In this document: positions 61,532 to 64,000 of the stretch, one piece after another | Layout of the letters: every line of letters begins with the position of its first letter | Position numbering within the stretch: the first letter of the stretch is position 1 | Assembly (NCBI RefSeq): GCF_000719135.1 | Contig: NZ_JOEK01000001.1 | Coordinates: forward strand, 124,001 to 188,000 | Origin: Streptomyces avicenniae | GTDB lineage: Bacteria; Actinomycetota; Actinomycetes; Streptomycetales; Streptomycetaceae | DNA: 64,000 nucleotides | Direction: 5' to 3' | Notes under the pieces: generated by a model | The model's input: only the letters and a program-made list of their open reading frames with translations | What the model was told of the DNA's origin: nothing | The model's database searches: none | Position numbers and translations under genes: made by a program

Positions 61532-62296
61532 GAGATCAGATCAAATCAGAATCGCGCGGCGGGTGGCACACCCCTTCGATTTTTGTCTGTATCACTTGCC
61601 TCACGGAACGCACTTCCGATACGGAGAGTGCCGGATTCCCGGGGGTTCATGACCGTCTGCTGCCCGGCTGTGAAACGGCGCAGGACCATACAGCAGATTC
61701 CATCCGAATATCTACGGGTTTCACCGCCTGCCGATCACTTCCGGCCATTCCTGGATCGGGAATCGAACGGTAACGATCGTGCGTAGACAATCGTGCGGTG
61801 GTCCGGATTTCGACGCTACCGCGTCCGATTCGAACGTCAGTGGTCTCGACGCGCCTGTGTCCTCACTTCCTCCGCCGCGGCAGGCATGAGCGGTCGCACG
61901 GTGGGGAGGATGCCGCCGCCCGCTGTGTTGGTGCCGATGTTGCTGAGAAGGAGTGCAGGGGTGGGTGGCAAGAGCCAGACCCGAGGCGCGGGGGTCATGC
62001 CGGAGTCCCGGCGGTACGTCCCCGGCCGCGCGGGCACGCTCGACTTCACGCCGAGATCCACTCGCCGCACCCCGGCCCCGTGCCCCCCGAGCGCATGAGG
62101 CGGACGCCGCCCGGCACGGACGGGCGCGGCGTCCGACCCACGTGTCGCGAAAGGCCGTTCACCCGGCCGTCGCGCCGCCGGCCTCGCCCGCGACCGACCC
62201 GGACGACAGCCACCCCCCCTCTCGCCCCCCGATGCCTGCGACAAGGCCGACTAAGCCGTTGCGCACGCAAAGTGGTGAAGTATCTAAGGAGATCCC
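61532..62296. other. Long non-coding region upstream of the PKS gene
   Basis: 765 bp separate the GAF and PKS starts. The first 260 bp are AT-richer than average and include the repeat ATCGTGCG at 61776-61783 and 61790-61797 (14-bp period), beside TAGACA, a possible -10. Beyond 61850 the open frames give only Arg/Pro-rich, unconvincing proteins. A strong site AAGGAG at about 7 nt before GTG 62297 starts the PKS. Confidence 0.6.
61776..61797. repeat. 14-bp-period direct repeat
   Basis: ATCGTGCG at 61776-61783 and again at 61790-61797, inside the promoter-rich region between the sensor and PKS genes. It may be a regulator site. Confidence 0.5.
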
Positions 62297-64000
62297 GTGA
62301 TCAGGTCGGACGTGGACGAACGCGCTGTGGCAGTGGTGGGTATGGCCTGCCGCCTGCCCGGTGCCTCCGGCGCCGAGGAGCTGTGGAGCCTGCTGCGCGA
62401 CGGCGTGGACGCCACCACCGAGACACCACCTGAACGCTACGACGCGGGGGCCCTCCACTCCACGGCACGCGCGCCGGGGAAGATGGCGGGACGCCGCGCG
62501 GGATACCTGGGGGGCGTCGCCGACTTCGACGCCGGGTTCTTCGGGATGTCGTCCATCGAGGCCGCCGAACTCGACCCGCAGCAGCGGCTGTTGCTCATGA
62601 CCACCTGGGAGGCGCTGGAGGACGGCGGCCAGCTCCCCGACCGCCTCGCCGGGACCCGTACCGGCGTCTTCGTCGGCAACGCCCGCGCGGACCACCTCGA
62701 ACTCGTCCTGCGCCAGGGCCTGGAGCACGCCACCGCCGCGCAACTCAACAACTTCCGCTCGCTGATGCCCGCCAGGCTCTCCCACGTCTTCGACTTCCGC
62801 GGGCCGAGCGTCCTGCTGGACACCGCATGCTCCGCGTCGCTCGTGGCCGTGCACCAGGCGGTGCAGAGCCTGCGCTCCGGGGAATGCCCCCTGGCGCTGG
62901 CCGCGGGCGTCAACCTCACGTTCCGCCCCGACGAGGGCGTCATCATGAGCCAGGCGGGGAGCATGGCGGCGGACGGCCGCAGCAAGTTCGGCGACGCGGA
63001 CGCCGACGGCCACGCGCCGAGCGACGCGGTCGGCGTCGTCGTGCTCAAGCGCCTCACCGACGCCCTCGCCGACGGCGACCGCATACGCGCCGTCATACAG
63101 GGCAGCGCGATAGGCAACGACGGCCGCACCAGCGACACCGTCCTCAACCCCTCCCTGGAGGGCCAGCTCTCCGTCCTGCGGTGGGCCTACGAGGACGCGG
63201 GCACGAGCCCCGCCGACGTGGACTACGTCGAGGCCCACGGCTCGGGATCGCCCACCCTCGACCCCCTCGAACTGACGGCGCTCGGCACGGTCCTGGGCGC
63301 CGGTCGCCCGAGCGACCGGCCGCTCCTCGTCGGCTCGGTGAAGACCAACATCGGCCACGCCGAGGCCGCGGGCGGCCTGTCAGGACTGATCAAGACGGTG
63401 CTCTGCCTGGAACACCGCCAGATCCCCGCCAGCCTCCACGTCGGCACGCCCCACCCCGGCGTGCCCTGGAACGAACTGCCCGTGGAGATACCGGACAAGC
63501 TCCACGACCTGCCCGACCTCGGCCGACCCGCCGTCGCCGGGGTCTCCGCGCAGGGCTCCTCCGCCCTCAACGCCCACGTCGTCCTGCGCGAGGCACCCGC
63601 CCCGGCGCCCCCGGCCCTCGAACCAGCCCCCGCCGACACCCGTTACGTGCTGGTGTTCTCCGCGCGTGGACCCGCGGCGCTCAAGGCCCTCGCCCACTCC
63701 TACGCCGACTACCTCGGCCCGGAGGGACAGGGCACGGCCCACCCGCTGCGCGACATCTGCTTCTCGGCCGCGACGCGCCGCCAGCACCACACCCACCGGC
63801 TGGCCGTCGAGGGCGCCGACCACGCCGAGATGGCCGCCGCGCTCACCGCCTTCGCCGAGAGCGGGGCGCTGCCGCTGCCGCCCGCCGCGCGCGGCTTCTA
63901 CGAGGGCAGGGGCCTCGACTGGCCGACGGAGTACGGCGCGCCGGGCCGCTTCGTGCCGCTGCCCCGCTACCCCTGGCAGACCAAGCGCCACTGGCCGGGC
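62297..64000 (+). CDS. Type I polyketide synthase, N-terminal ketosynthase; runs off the window
   Basis: 568 codons. The KS spans about 10-440: VAVVGMACRLPGA, FFGMSSIEAAELDPQQRLLL, DTACSASL with catalytic Cys178, His314 in EAHGSGS and His354 in KTNIGHAEAAGG. EAHGSGSPTLDPLE replaces EAHGTGTPLGDPIE, and GVSAQGSSALNAH replaces the common SFGxGGTNAH. A KS-associated linker follows (SARGPAALKALAHSYADYL), but instead of an acyltransferase the frame goes within 60 residues to GRGLDWP and VPLPRYPWQTKRHW, the segment usually found after an AT and before a dehydratase. This module appears to lack an AT, implying loading in trans. GTG 62297 has AAGGAG upstream. Confidence 0.9.
   Translation, partial: MIRSDVDERAVAVVGMACRLPGASGAEELWSLLRDGVDATTETPPERYDAGALHSTARAPGKMAGRRAGYLGGVADFDAGFFGMSSIEAAELDPQQRLLLMTTWEALEDGGQLPDRLAGTRTGVFVGNARADHLELVLRQGLEHATAAQLNNFRSLMPARLSHVFDFRGPSVLLDTACSASLVAVHQAVQSLRSGECPLALAAGVNLTFRPDEGVIMSQAGSMAADGRSKFGDADADGHAPSDAVGVVVLKRLTDALADGDRIRAVIQGSAIGNDGRTSDTVLNPSLEGQLSVLRWAYEDAGTSPADVDYVEAHGSGSPTLDPLELTALGTVLGAGRPSDRPLLVGSVKTNIGHAEAAGGLSGLIKTVLCLEHRQIPASLHVGTPHPGVPWNELPVEIPDKLHDLPDLGRPAVAGVSAQGSSALNAHVVLREAPAPAPPALEPAPADTRYVLVFSARGPAALKALAHSYADYLGPEGQGTAHPLRDICFSAATRRQHHTHRLAVEGADHAEMAAALTAFAESGALPLPPAARGFYEGRGLDWPTEYGAPGRFVPLPRYPWQTKRHWPG

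Noticed and set aside
61793..62433. Small proteins in the region before the PKS gene
   Set aside because: The frames give Arg/Pro-rich sequences without ribosome sites, and the longest one runs into the PKS gene in the wrong frame.
1..64000. CRISPR arrays, transposases or a complete prophage
   Set aside because: No regularly spaced repeat array, DDE/serine recombinase motif or phage structural gene was seen.

Overview
This 64 kb window has very high G+C (about 73-75 % by eye), strong G/C bias at third codon positions, GGAGG-type ribosome binding sites mixed with leaderless starts, rare TTA leucine codons, DUF397 and XRE/DUF5753 genes, and an AfsR/SARP regulator. Together these indicate a Streptomyces or close relative. 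Around 50 intact genes can be supported, plus several clearly broken ones, and a polyketide synthase gene runs off the right edge.

Layout. 1-9.1 kb: the end of an ABC exporter operon with an ArsR-type regulator and its twin-palindrome operator, a 2-hydroxyacid dehydrogenase, a divergent MFS exporter/WYL-regulator pair, an NAD-dependent epimerase, a PLP aminotransferase, a degenerate toxin-antitoxin pair and a beta-family protein. 9.2-13 kb: an FtsX-type ABC exporter with a possible response-regulator stump beside it. 13-21.8 kb: mostly core genes, namely an acyl-CoA dehydrogenase, an SseB-like protein, a pirin, a PAS-GAF-PP2C-HATPase phosphatase, aspartyl-tRNA synthetase and TerB. 21.8-34.6 kb: a membrane protein, a DrrAB-like ABC exporter, a large AAA regulator divergent from a DUF885 peptidase-like gene, DUF2277, a methyltransferase remnant, a zinc-ribbon peptide, a HTH protein, a CatB/Vat-like acetyltransferase, a ketopantoate-reductase-like enzyme and an L,D-transpeptidase lipoprotein.

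34.7-50.9 kb: an ATP-dependent DNA ligase, then a rearranged XRE/DUF5753/DUF397 locus with a duplicated terminator, a small cluster of tiny genes, an alpha/beta hydrolase, a 1387-residue TPR-CHAT protein carrying a TTA codon, a TSUP transporter, a DUF218 protein also carrying a TTA codon, a TetR gene fused head-to-head with a DHFR-like gene that has lost its N terminus, an acyltransferase, a secreted chorismate mutase, and a two-gene surface glycan set (GT2 plus polysialyltransferase family). 51-60.2 kb: a glutathionyl-hydroquinone-reductase-like gene, two tandem imine-reductase-like genes divergent from an AfsR-type SARP regulator with three 11-bp-phased heptamers between them, a YdeI protein, a membrane protein with an odd 3' end, a PH-domain protein and a DIP1984 protein. 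60.2-64 kb: a tRNA-like hairpin block, a GAF/PAS protein, a 765-bp non-coding stretch, and the first 568 codons of a type I polyketide synthase whose ketosynthase appears not to be followed by an acyltransferase domain.

The strongest leads are the SARP heptamer array, the apparently AT-less PKS with non-canonical ketosynthase motifs, the split-and-swapped XRE/DUF5753 gene, the TetR/DHFR deletion junction, the decayed toxin-antitoxin pair, and the TTA codons in the CHAT, DUF218 and ArsR genes. No complete phage, transposase, CRISPR array or unambiguous tRNA gene is visible. All functions are read from sequence features and remembered family patterns; no database search was run.
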